From Streptomyces sp. NBC_00271 (GTDB lineage Bacteria > Actinomycetota > Actinomycetes > Streptomycetales > Streptomycetaceae), in NCBI RefSeq assembly GCF_036178845.1, contig NZ_CP108070.1, positions 10,354,001 through 10,418,000 of the forward strand: a stretch of 64,000 nucleotides of DNA, in the 5' to 3' direction. Positions 34,017 to 41,886 of this stretch are shown one piece after another. The translations under genes and the position numbers were made by a program. The notes below the pieces were generated by a model that saw only the letters and a list, made by a program, of their open reading frames with translations, made no database searches and was not told where the DNA came from. Every line of letters starts with the position of its first letter. Position 1 is the stretch's first letter.

Positions 34017-34688
34017 ATGCGCTCCAGCTACCGTGCCGCGTCATCCGTGCTGTTCGCCGCGGTGTTCCTGGCGGGCTGCTCGCCGGCCGCAACGGGTGGA
34101 TCTGCCGCGTCGCCGGCCGGGACTGCGGCCACGGGGTCTTCGGGTACGGACGCGCGCGGCGGCCCGCAGGGGGCGATCGCGGTCGGGGCCGGCCCGCAGA
34201 CCACTTACACCGTGCAGAAGCAGCCCCCGGCGGGCAGTTGCCATTTCCGGTATGAGAAGGGGGAGCCGCTGGAGGATCCGGCGTGCACGCCGGGTGCGAT
34301 CTCTCCGGCGGTGACCCAGGCGAATCTGAAGTCGACGATCTGCCGCAAGGGTGGCTACACCTCCGGCATCCGGCCGTCCACCTCCGTCACCGGCAAGGAG
34401 AAGGCGCTCAACGCCGCCTCCTACGGCTACAAGGGCCGCATGGGCGACGCTGAGTACGACCACCTCATCAGCCTGCAGCTGGGCGGCGACCCGAACGATC
34501 CCCGGAATCTGTGGATCGAGCCGCCGGACCCCAGCCACAAGGCGGGCGGCGGGGTCAACAACCGGAAGGACCCGGTGGAGACGAAACTGCACACCGCCGT
34601 CTGCGCCGGCAAGGTCACCCTCACGGCCGCGCAGAAGGCCATCGTCACCGACTGGACCACGGCCCTCAGCAGCCTCGGCCTCGGGTGA
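34017..34688 (+). CDS. HNH-nuclease-like lipoprotein (paralogue of the divergent gene)
   Basis: A 223-residue protein with a lipoprotein signal (MRSSYRAASSVLFAAVFLAG then Cys-21), a ~50-residue low-complexity linker, and the same domain as the protein encoded at 33190-33714: CTPGAISPAVTQANLKSTIC, YGYKGRMGDAEYDHLISLQL, GGDPNDPRNLWIEPP, ETKLHTAVCAGKVTLTAAQK. The D-H...GG...N-LW pattern is conserved. One copy is released and one is membrane-tethered outside the cell. ATG at 34017 has GAGGG upstream. A hairpin terminator follows at 34766. Confidence 0.72.
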   Translation: MRSSYRAASSVLFAAVFLAGCSPAATGGSAASPAGTAATGSSGTDARGGPQGAIAVGAGPQTTYTVQKQPPAGSCHFRYEKGEPLEDPACTPGAISPAVTQANLKSTICRKGGYTSGIRPSTSVTGKEKALNAASYGYKGRMGDAEYDHLISLQLGGDPNDPRNLWIEPPDPSHKAGGGVNNRKDPVETKLHTAVCAGKVTLTAAQKAIVTDWTTALSSLGLG

Positions 34689-34765
34689 AAGCGCGGCGGC
34701 CGGAGGGAATGCCCTGCCGAGTTCTGGCAGCCCCTGACGGTCCTTCGGCGGTTGTGCACAGGTGA

Positions 34766-34797
34766 GCCCCGGCTGGACGGGGGAGACCAGCCGGGGC
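34766..34797 (+). terminator. Hairpin terminator after the HNH-like lipoprotein gene
   Basis: An 11-bp perfect inverted repeat, GCCCCGGCTGG at 34766-34776 and CCAGCCGGGGC at 34787-34797, with a 10-nt loop, 78 bp after the stop at 34688. No T-tract. The rest of 34798-35237 shows no gene I can support. Confidence 0.6.
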
Positions 34798-35237
34798 GGC
34801 AGGTGGTGGCGTGCGGAGGGCGGTCGCCTCGCGGCGAAAGGCTCCATGGGGCTTCAGCCGAGCGATCGTCCCCATGGGCTATAGGTGAGGCCCGGGGACA
34901 CTGTCCCCTCCGCAGCCACATGTAGATGAACGGTGAACTTCCCCTGCTTGTTCCGGTGTTGAGGCCCCGGACGGTGTGAGGTGAGGCACCTCCAGCCGTG
35001 GCTGCCCGCAGGTAGGCGTGAGCGTGGATCCGGCACGCGCTGCGCTATGTGGCGCAGAGGCGTGCGAGGCGGGTACACGGGTGGGGTCCATCTCTTCAGA
35101 GTGAGGTCACGTGCTGCGAGACCACTCCGCGTGCCGTGACGGCGGCTACAACCCATGTGCGTTGTCGGCGGTCTTGATGGACTGGGCATGGATGGTGGCA
35201 CTCAGTGCGGGCGGCCACCGGGTTACTGTCGCCCAGT

Positions 35238-35369
35238 GGGCTCCGGCGAGACGGAGTCGTGTACGGCCGTGCAGTCCTTGAGGCCTACGTCGATGTCGTG
35301 GAGATCGGCGCCGCTGAGATCGGCACGCGTGAAGTCGGCGTCCTACACCTGAGCACCGGTCAGGTCCTA
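35238..35369 (-). pseudogene. Pentapeptide-repeat protein relic
   Basis: On the minus strand the sequence reads DLTGAQV, a stop, then DADFTRADLSGADLHDIDVG. The A(D/N)LxX five-residue rhythm identifies pentapeptide repeats. There are two stops in frame and only about six repeats remain, so this is a fragment. Function of the original cannot be inferred. Confidence 0.5.
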
Positions 35370-35506
35370 CTTCGAGCGGAGGAGCCGCCGCCCCCGGTCG
35401 TACTTCAAGCTCCCCGATACAGGAGAACCCCAGGTCAACCGTCCCTCGAATGGAACCGCACCCATCGACATTGACCCGATCCTCATGGAACGACAGCGAT
35501 GGCTAT

Positions 35507-36193
35507 TTATGATTTTGTGAAAGTTTCGCCATGTTTGCCGACCCGGAAGTATTCGACAGGGTTGAGGTCCAGCCGGAGCACCATGCCGTATGTCTGCCGG
35601 ATGGCAGCCATGGTCAGATCCGCGGGTTCGCGCAGGCATCGGTACACGGGCGGATCGTTCTGCTGCCGCATACACGGGCGGGGCTCTTCCACCGCGCACC
35701 GCGGCGTGTCCCACAACAGGGTCTGTCCGACGCTGAGCAACTGGCCCACTTCCCGCGCGTCGGGCAGGAGGGTGGTACGACTGCAAGATATGGGCGATCC
35801 GGGTCGGTCGCTGGCGGCGAGGATCTCGTCGAGTACGTCGCCAACGTCGCCTTGGACGCTGTAGTAGGAGGTGACGTACAGAGTGCAGGACATCTTGTAC
35901 TCGTATTCGGTGGTGAAAGCCCATCCGCCGCCGCCTGCGCAGACGTCCTCCACGGTGAGCAGGCGGAGGGTGAGAGAGGAGACAGCATCGTAAGCTTGGA
36001 CGATGCTCCGAAGCCGTTGCTCGGCCGCCTCACGGGCCTGCTGGGACTGGTGCCTTCCAGCGAGTCGGCGCACCGTCCTCGGGTGAGTCCTGCAGACGTA
36101 GCCGTAGGCGTTGCCGAGAACGATGAGACCGGCGGCAGCGGAGCCACGGGTCACATACCGCATGGCCCGTTTCGTCTTCGTTCTCCAGCTCAC
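35507..36193 (-). CDS. Hypothetical membrane-anchored protein
   Basis: A 228-residue protein beginning at GTG 36193, which overlaps the stop of the upstream gene by 4 bp (GTGA), so translation is coupled. An N-terminal basic stretch (WRTKTKRAMRYVTRG) precedes a short hydrophobic helix (SAAAGLIVLGNAYGYV), then an external or cytoplasmic domain rich in aromatic residues with five or more cysteines (EDVCAGGGGWAFTTEYEYKM; PISCSRTTLLPDAREVGQLL; PVYRCLREPADLTMAAIRQT). Family not recognised. It and the partner gene look like a two-gene unit. Confidence 0.55.
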   Translation of the reverse strand: MSWRTKTKRAMRYVTRGSAAAGLIVLGNAYGYVCRTHPRTVRRLAGRHQSQQAREAAEQRLRSIVQAYDAVSSLTLRLLTVEDVCAGGGGWAFTTEYEYKMSCTLYVTSYYSVQGDVGDVLDEILAASDRPGSPISCSRTTLLPDAREVGQLLSVGQTLLWDTPRCAVEEPRPCMRQQNDPPVYRCLREPADLTMAAIRQTYGMVLRLDLNPVEYFRVGKHGETFTKS

Positions 36194-36618
36194 CGCATTG
36201 CCTTGGGGTCTGCGGGCAGGCCGGCCGATTGCACCGCAGATGCTGCGGCCGTGACGGCGGTCTGTACAGCCACCCATACGACGACCGTGCCCGGGGAGGG
36301 GTGGGAACCGACGAGACGGGGAGCGGTGAAGATCACCCAGACGAAGGCGGAGACGATGACGGCAAGGTGGTTGCCTCGTAGCCGCATCAGCCTCAGAAAT
36401 CCCCACACCGCTATCGGCACGAACACCCAGCCGGCCGCGTTGGCAATCAGGTATTGGGTGGACCCTGCGAACCACTCCGACTGTCCGGAGTCGACTTCCG
36501 CGTCAGCAGCGTGATCGGCCCACACGTAGAGGGATTCGAACAAACGCCATCCGCCCAACGTGGCTGCGGCGGACGCGGCGACCGCTTTCGCCGCCTGGAT
36601 GAGATAGCCCATGGCCAC
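36190..36618 (-). CDS. Hypothetical integral membrane protein
   Basis: A 142-residue protein with two to three predicted membrane helices (AGWVFVPIAVWGFLRLMRLR; LAVIVSAFVWVIFTAPRLVG; TVVVWVAVQTAVTAAASAVQ). AGGAGG lies 7-12 nt upstream of the GTG at 36618, which is chosen over longer starts. Its last codon overlaps the next gene's start. I do not recognise the family. The coupling suggests that it forms a complex with the following membrane-anchored protein. Confidence 0.55.
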   Translation of the reverse strand: MAMGYLIQAAKAVAASAAATLGGWRLFESLYVWADHAADAEVDSGQSEWFAGSTQYLIANAAGWVFVPIAVWGFLRLMRLRGNHLAVIVSAFVWVIFTAPRLVGSHPSPGTVVVWVAVQTAVTAAASAVQSAGLPADPKAMR

Positions 36619-36674
36619 GATGGTCCTCCTGCCGCTTGGCGGCTTGGTATCCGTAAACATACTCAGAACGGAAG

Positions 36675-36714
36675 GCCCCGGGGGCATTGGGAAGTTGTCC
36701 GGCGCCCCCGGGGC
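36675..36714 (-). terminator. Hairpin terminator after the GDSL esterase relic
   Basis: An 11-bp perfect inverted repeat, GCCCCGGGGGC at 36675-36685 and GCCCCCGGGGC at 36704-36714, with an 18-nt loop, starts 16 bp after the minus-strand stop at 36730. It also separates the relic from the two-gene unit starting at 36618. Confidence 0.6.
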
Positions 36715-36729
36715 GCGATCGGTGGGCCG

Positions 36730-36930
36730 CTACTGTGTGAGAGCGGCCTCGAACGACTTCGCGTAGTGAACTGTTCCGGAGACTTTCGGATGGAACGATT
36801 TCATCGAAGGTGTCGGTGCTGAGCTGTCCGCCTTCGAGCGTCCCGTCAGGACGATGCCGTGGATCGTCTCGGGATCACCGCAGATCGCCTGTCCCGCGAA
36901 CACGTCACGGGGATCGGCGAACACACCGTT
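36730..36930 (-). pseudogene. SGNH/GDSL esterase, C-terminal fragment
   Basis: The last ~65 residues of a secreted SGNH hydrolase: VFADPRDVFAGQAICGDPET, IHGIVLTGRSKADSSAPTPS, MKSFHPKVSGTVHYAKSFEA. The S-F-H-P motif with catalytic Asp/His region (SFHP) is the hallmark of the enzyme's end. Its natural stop and terminator remain but the catalytic Ser block and signal peptide are gone. Confidence 0.65.
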
Positions 36931-37165
36931 CGCCAGCGGCGGCCGCCCTCGAGGAAGCAAAGCAGCAGCACCTGGACCGCGACCGCAAGGACCTCGCCGA
37001 CGATGAGCGCGGCCTGGCTTTGTTCAGGAGTTACGACAGCGGATGTTCGTCGCTCGCGGAGGTGCGCAGTTCGAGTCAGTATCAATGTTCGCGAGAACGG
37101 ACAGCGCACTTGGGCATGATGGATTGGTGATCAATCCGATAGCCCCCGTGGTGCCTCCTGGCCGG

Positions 37166-37576
37166 ATGAAGCAGACCCGGCAGCCCGACTTTGCACTCCC
37201 CAGAGGCATGCATCTGCGCCCCTGGCGACAGAGTGACGCGCGGGTCCTGGTGCAGTCGTGTCTCGACCCGGACATTCAGCACTGGAACCGCCCCGGTCAG
37301 CTGACCATCGATGCACTGGGCCGACAGCTCCTCAGGGAGGCGCACGGTGAGCTGGACGCCGGCGGCCCCAGGCCGTTCGCGGCCTTCCTGGACGTCTCCG
37401 GCATATGGGCCCCGACCGCGGCGTTCACCGCTGCCGAGGCCCATATGCCCTCTGCCACCCAGCAGTTCGCAGCCCTGGCCGAACAGACCGCAGCCCGCCT
37501 TGTCCGTGGCCGCGGGCAAGGAGCTGTCGCCGGCGCAGTGCGTGTTGTACGCGGGCGTTGCCGGGCCCTGCGCTAG
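37166..37576 (+). pseudogene. Chimeric relic: GNAT N-terminus joined to an unknown C-terminal fragment
   Basis: MKQTRQPDFALPRGMHLRPW and LVQSCLDPDIQHWNRPG are the first ~45 residues of a GNAT acetyltransferase. At about 37300 the sequence changes to IDALGRQLLREAHGELDAGG and an Ala-rich helical segment of an unidentified protein, whose homology-like reading moves frame near 37500 and stops near 37575. It appears to be a recombination joint of two dead genes. Confidence 0.4.
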
Positions 37577-39372
37577 AAGGTCAGGTTCCAGGCGTCGATC
37601 TTGCCTGTGTCGGAGGCGGCGTTGTCGTTGACGCGCAGCTTCCAGGTGCCGTTCGCGACCTCCGAGGAGGCGTTTACGGTGTAGGTCTGGGCGATGTTGT
37701 CGGCGCTGCCGCCGGCGTGGTTGTGCAGCGTGTAGACGCTGCCGTCCGGCGCCACCAGGTCGACCTTCAGGTCACCGATGTAGGTGTGCTTGATGTCCAC
37801 ACCCACCTTGAGGGTGGCCGGGGCGTTGCCGGTCACGCCGGTTATGGCGATTGGGCTCTCCACGGTCGCGTTGTCGTTGATGGCGAAGTCCGCGAGGTTC
37901 TCGAAGTACTTACCGGGCGGCGGGGTGGTCCCGACGGCCTTGAGGGCGTCGACTTGTCCTTCGCCGAAGAACGAATTGTTGGCCGTCGTGCCCGTGCAGC
38001 GGCTGTCCGAGGGGCAGGCGATGTCGTTGGCCTGGGCGGCCAGCTTGGCGCGGATCTGCGCCGGGGTGATGCCCGGGTTGGCGCTGGCGATGAGTGCCGC
38101 CACGCCGACCACGTGCGGGGTGGCCATCGAGGTGCCGCTCTTGCTGCCGTAGCCGCCGCCGGGGACGGTGGAGTACACGTTGCTGCCCGGCGCCGCGACG
38201 TCGATGACGCCCTGCCCGTAGTTGGAGAACGAGGCCTTGGTGACACCCGTGGCGTTGGCCGCGACCGTGACCACGCCCGGCAGCTCGGTCGGGATGTCGA
38301 GGCAGGCGTTGGTGATCGTGCGGGTGACCGGCGTCGAGTCGTTCGGGCTCGCGGAGTCGGTCGTCTTGTGGGCGAGGTCGTAGTTCTCGTTGCCCGCGGC
38401 GGCGATCTGGAGGGAGCCCTTGCCCTCGGCGTACTCCTGGGCGCGCTTGACGCCCTCGATGATGGCGGCCTGGTCGATGTTGTCCGGGCAGTTGAACTGC
38501 CACGGGTCCGTGTAGTAGCTGTTATTGGTGACCTTGAAGCCGTGGTCACCGGCCCAGACGAAGCCGCAGATGGTGTTCTCGGCGAAGAAGAAGGAGTTGC
38601 CCGGCTCAGCGACCCGGACCGCGGAGATCTTCACCCCGGGGGCCACGCCGACGACGCCCTTGCCGTTCTTGGCCGCGGCGATGGTGCCTGCTACGTGGGT
38701 GCCGTGCGTGTCGACGTCCCGCCAGGCGCCGACACGGGTGTCGGGCTTGCCGTAGGCGCAGGAGACTGAGTCGGCCGCGTTGAAGTTGGGCGCCAGGTCC
38801 TGGTGCTGGTCGTCCACACCGGTGTCCAGGATGCCGACTGTGACGGAGCCGGAGCCCGGGTTCACGGCCCAGGCCTGGTCGGCCTTGATCTGGCTCATGT
38901 CGGCCCGGACCGGTTCTCCGGCCGGGGTCGAGGCCTGGGCCGGATTGGCCGGGAGCGCCGGGTTGTAGGCGTCGGCCGGGACGTCCGAGGTGCGCGTGGC
39001 GCCGACCTGCTGCACGCCGGCGACGCCGCGCATGGTGGCGGCGAATTCGCTGGACGCCGAGTGGGCGACGATCACGCCGATGGCGTCGAAGTTCGAGAAG
39101 ACGGTGCCGCCGTTGGCCGCGATCGCGGAGCGAACCGCCGAACTGTCACCGGGGGCGGTGATCACGAGGTAGGCACGCGTGCCGGCCACCCAGGTCGCAC
39201 TCTGGGAAGCCGGCACGGCGGCCGGAGCGTGGGCCTTGGCGGCTGGCGCGGGGGAGGGGTCGATGGGGAGCGTGCCCGCGAGGGCGCCCGGGGCGCCGAA
39301 CGCGAGGGCGGCGCCGAGCGTGGCCGCCAGGACCAGCGTGCGTCTAGTCCGGCTGGATATGTGGGGTATCAA
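37573..39372 (-). CDS. Secreted S8 (subtilisin-like) serine protease with proprotein-convertase P domain
   Basis: A 599-residue exported protease. Order: signal peptide (RRTLVLAATLGAALAFGAPG), I9-type propeptide (~55-110), S8 catalytic domain with Asp in VGILDTGVDDQHQDLAP, His in DVDTHGTHVAGTIAA, oxyanion Asn in QIAAAGNENYDL and Ser in SKSGTSMATPHVVGVAAL, then a P domain (ITGVTGNAPATLKVGVDIKH to the end GKIDAWNLTF). It degrades proteins outside the cell. The start is TTG 39372 with GGAGGAC upstream, since the signal peptide follows at once. It is monocistronic and appears intact within a decayed zone. Confidence 0.9.
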   Translation of the reverse strand: MIPHISSRTRRTLVLAATLGAALAFGAPGALAGTLPIDPSPAPAAKAHAPAAVPASQSATWVAGTRAYLVITAPGDSSAVRSAIAANGGTVFSNFDAIGVIVAHSASSEFAATMRGVAGVQQVGATRTSDVPADAYNPALPANPAQASTPAGEPVRADMSQIKADQAWAVNPGSGSVTVGILDTGVDDQHQDLAPNFNAADSVSCAYGKPDTRVGAWRDVDTHGTHVAGTIAAAKNGKGVVGVAPGVKISAVRVAEPGNSFFFAENTICGFVWAGDHGFKVTNNSYYTDPWQFNCPDNIDQAAIIEGVKRAQEYAEGKGSLQIAAAGNENYDLAHKTTDSASPNDSTPVTRTITNACLDIPTELPGVVTVAANATGVTKASFSNYGQGVIDVAAPGSNVYSTVPGGGYGSKSGTSMATPHVVGVAALIASANPGITPAQIRAKLAAQANDIACPSDSRCTGTTANNSFFGEGQVDALKAVGTTPPPGKYFENLADFAINDNATVESPIAITGVTGNAPATLKVGVDIKHTYIGDLKVDLVAPDGSVYTLHNHAGGSADNIAQTYTVNASSEVANGTWKLRVNDNAASDTGKIDAWNLTF

Positions 39373-39539
39373 AGCGTCCTCCGGAGACGGCCCGGCCGTG
39401 CTGAGGGCACCGGCGGGGCCGTACGAAACGAGTGGTGGATGCAAGATGTCAGGCGCGTGCTCCCGTACGGAAGTACCTTTTTGTGCAGGGGCGTTATAGG
39501 GGAATGGCTGAAAAGAGACGTACTCCGGGCATCGGGGGG

Positions 39540-39720
39540 TCGGGATCCACCGGGAGCTCGGCGACGTCGACCGCGCCCTGGCGTACGCCGCCGACCTGGT
39601 GCCGACCATCGACGGGGTGGACCGGCTGCTGGCGTGGTGGCTGACCGAGGTGCGCCCGCAGTTCGGTGACGAGCCCGCTGGCGGGCAGGCCGTGCTGCTG
39701 CCCAGCCGCCGGCACACCAT
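39540..39720 (+). mobile_element. Tyrosine recombinase/integrase fragment
   Basis: The frame reads HRELGDVDRALAYAADLVPT then IDGVDRLLAWWLTEVRPQFG. This matches the internal region of actinobacterial phage-type integrases that precedes the catalytic domain. It then diverges near 39700. No active-site residues remain. Confidence 0.4.
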
Positions 39721-39744
39721 CGAGGGCGGGCGGCGTCCGGCCTG

Positions 39745-39815
39745 TGCGGTCACCCTGCGCGACGGAGACCAGCGTCCGGAACCCGTCCCACTTGGGCTCC
39801 GCAGCGCAGCCCGGC
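39745..39815 (-). pseudogene. Possible ATP-dependent DNA ligase motif fragment
   Basis: On the minus strand AAEPKWDGFRTLVSVAQG contains KWDGFR, the nucleotidyl-transferase motif I (KxDGxR) with the catalytic Lys of ATP-dependent ligases of the LigD/LigC type. Fewer than 25 residues support it and it lies between two unrelated relics. Chance coding in a GC-rich antisense strand is possible. Confidence 0.25.
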
Positions 39816-39825
39816 CGTAGATCGG

Positions 39826-40072
39826 GCTCGGGCCCGACTGCGTCGTCTACGCGGCCAACGGCGAGAGCCCGCTGGACTTCCTGCCCTACCGGGAGGGCAA
39901 GCCGCTGCCCGGCGGCTTCAAGCTCGGCATCAACCCCTGCCTGGTCAAGCACGAGGGCACCCAGACCGTCCTGTGGCGTGAGGAGGTCCGAGAGCGATTC
40001 AACGCGCCGGAGCTCAACCTCGCCCGGTACATCAAGGACGGCACCGTCACCGACGTCGACAGTGGAGAGTAG
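39826..40072 (+). pseudogene. tap: Probable telomere-associated protein (tap) 3' fragment
   Basis: The last ~80 residues of a protein: CVVYAANGESPLDFLPYREG, KPLPGGFKLGINPCLVKHEG, TVLWREEVRERFNAPELNLA, ending IKDGTVTDVDSGE. It ends 12 bp before tpg on the same strand, with the tpg ribosome site overlapping its stop. In Streptomyces linear replicons tap immediately precedes tpg in an operon, so I assign it to tap by position and style, not by a recognised motif. The N-terminal helix-turn-helix portion is missing. Confidence 0.5.
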
Positions 40073-40084
40073 GAGTAGGCCACG

Positions 40085-40486
40085 ATGAGCCTGTTCGGGG
40101 ACGGCCTGGAGGCCGCGGTGCAGAAGGCGTTCACCCGTCCGGCACCCAAGAGCGCGGGTGCGCAGATGCGCTACCTGGTCAAGCAGCTCAAGGGCACGAA
40201 GGCGGTCGCCCAGATGCTGCGGATCTCCCAGCGCACCGTCGAGCGGTACGTGAAGGATCAGATCAAGAAGCCGCGCCCGGATCTCGCCGCGCACCTAGAC
40301 CGCGAGGTGAAGAAGCGGTGGCAGCCGCAGTTCCGGGCGAAGGCCGAGGCGAAGGCAGCGTCCACGGGCGGCATCGTCATCGACACCCGTGCCCGCATGG
40401 GCTACACCGCGCCGATCGGGTCGACGGACCAGGACCGCACCCGGCACCTGACCGTCGCCCTGCCGCCTCGCTACGCCGCCCGCCTC
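40085..40486 (+). pseudogene. tpg: Telomere terminal protein Tpg, 3'-truncated
   Basis: The first ~134 residues are a clear Tpg: MSLFGDGLEAAVQKAFTRPA, MRYLVKQLKGTKAVAQMLRI, SQRTVERYVKDQIKKPRPDL, AASTGGIVIDTRARMGYTAP, DRTRHLTVALPPRYAARL. Tpg caps the 5' ends of linear Streptomyces replicons and primes end patching; it is ~185 residues long. After residue 134 the homology stops and the frame enters antisense dnaE2 sequence (to 40945). The C-terminal quarter is lost, so function is doubtful. AGGAG precedes the ATG. Confidence 0.8.
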
Positions 40487-40539
40487 GGCACTCACCCGCT
40501 CCCGGCTCGACATCTCGCGCAGGCCGCTGGGTTCAGGGC

Positions 40540-40825
40540 TGACGAGGGTGTCGCCGAGTGCGAGCTGTCCGTCGGCGGTGGTGCGGTTGCGGGTGTGCCG
40601 GTGCAGTTCGGTGGCCTGCAGCAGCAGATCCCGCGGCCTCAGCGGGCCCTTCACCGCATCGAGAGCACCGATCTGGATGAGACGCTCGGCGATCGGCAGC
40701 GAGGGTCGGGCCCGCTGCCAGAAGTCCTGCAGCCCGGTGTAGGGCTGGTGGGCGGCGATCCGTGCGGCCTCCGCCTCGCTCATCCCCTTCACCGTGGACA
40801 GCGCGAGGCGCACGCCCCAGCCGCC
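40540..40825 (-). pseudogene. dnaE2: Error-prone DNA polymerase III alpha (DnaE2), internal fragment
   Basis: The minus frame reads WGVRLALSTVKGMSEAEAAR, IAAHQPYTGLQDFWQRARPS, LPIAERLIQIGALDAV, DLLLQATELHRHTRNRT and DGQLALGD. This is the helix-hairpin-helix region downstream of the polymerase domain in DnaE2-type enzymes. No polymerase active-site part and no start or stop are present. It is fused end-to-end with the truncated tpg. Confidence 0.7.
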
Positions 40826-40887
40826 GTTCCCATCGCCAAGTTCCGAGAGTTGGCGACCGGCAGAGTCGGGTGGCCGGCGATGGGCCT

Positions 40888-41886
40888 TCACCGGGCGGCT
40901 TGGGCCAGGGACAACAAGAGGTGCGCCGATTCAGGGTGGAAGTAGTCCGAGTGCGCGCCTTCGGGCCTGCGTTTGCCATGGCGGAAGTGGCTGCTGGCAT
41001 CGATGTTGAGCAGCTTGGTGCTTTGCAGGAGTTTGTAGTGCTGGTCAGTTGCCAGGAGCGGCAGTGTCTGCAGGCTTGCTGTGGGGCCGGTCGCCCCGCG
41101 GAATCCGATGGCGTTTTGTCGTTCCTCGGCTTGGCGGTGCCAGAATCCCAGTGCTCGGTCGGCGGGTGAAAAGGTCATGGCGATGGGTGCGTTGAGTACA
41201 TTTGGCTTGAGCATTCCCGCATAGGGGGAGTGCAGGAAGGAGTCTGCGGGCAGGGCAGCCTGGAAGAGTGTGAGGCTGTCCAGTGTCCAGGGATAAAGGC
41301 TGCTGGCCCAAGGCCAAGCGAGAGTGTTCGGTCCGCCCTGGGACAGACGGCGCGTTGACTCCAGGATGGCGTGGAGAAGGAAGCGGCTGCCGAAGGAGTG
41401 TCCGATGCAGTGAAGGTACTGACCGTACGAGCTGGCGAGGACGTCAGGTCCGGGTTCGGGCGGTTGACGATGCTCGTTGAAGTAGCCGAGGACTGATCCG
41501 ATCAGCCGCGCGGTCTGTCCGGTGCTGGCCATGATTGCGGTGCGGTCCCGGACGGTGCGGTAGCCCCGCGGAGTGGGGAGGCTGTGCGAGGGCCAGCGGA
41601 CGCTCACGTACTGGGGGCGGAAGCGGCGGATGCGCGGGTAGGAACGCGGTTGCTGCGCCATGGTGGTGTCCACCAGTGCAAAGAGGCGCTGAGCCGCGTC
41701 ATGTGCAGCGTCCGAGCTTGTCCGCCAGCCGTGAACGTAGAGAAAGATGTCAGTGGTGTCCTCCCGCAGCCGAAGGTGCTTCTCCAGGATGCGGGGGACG
41801 TCTTCGGGAGGGACTGCGCTGGCGTGCCGGGGGTGGACCAGCCGGCCCTGTTCGTCAATGTCGATCAGGTCCACATGGGGGTTCAT
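40888..41886 (-). CDS. Alpha/beta hydrolase associated with caspase-like proteases
   Basis: A 332-residue soluble hydrolase. TDIFLYVHGWRTSSDAAHDA is a DUF900-like lipase entry loop; YVSVRWPSHSLPTPRGYRTV follows; the nucleophile elbow is HCIGHSFGSRFLLHA (GHSFG); the acid is in TFSPADRALGFWHR and the His in EGAHSDYFHPESAH. It is third in a minus-strand operon and its start overlaps the CHAT gene by 32 bp. Esterase effectors that attack membranes or small molecules are known in other prokaryotic caspase-like systems, so it may be an effector activated or released by the proteases. That role is inference. Confidence 0.75.
   Translation of the reverse strand: MNPHVDLIDIDEQGRLVHPRHASAVPPEDVPRILEKHLRLREDTTDIFLYVHGWRTSSDAAHDAAQRLFALVDTTMAQQPRSYPRIRRFRPQYVSVRWPSHSLPTPRGYRTVRDRTAIMASTGQTARLIGSVLGYFNEHRQPPEPGPDVLASSYGQYLHCIGHSFGSRFLLHAILESTRRLSQGGPNTLAWPWASSLYPWTLDSLTLFQAALPADSFLHSPYAGMLKPNVLNAPIAMTFSPADRALGFWHRQAEERQNAIGFRGATGPTASLQTLPLLATDQHYKLLQSTKLLNIDASSHFRHGKRRPEGAHSDYFHPESAHLLLSLAQAAR

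Noticed and set aside
40085..40945. Tpg as an intact 286-residue protein
   Set aside because: Homology ends at residue ~134; the rest is the antisense of a dnaE2 fragment.
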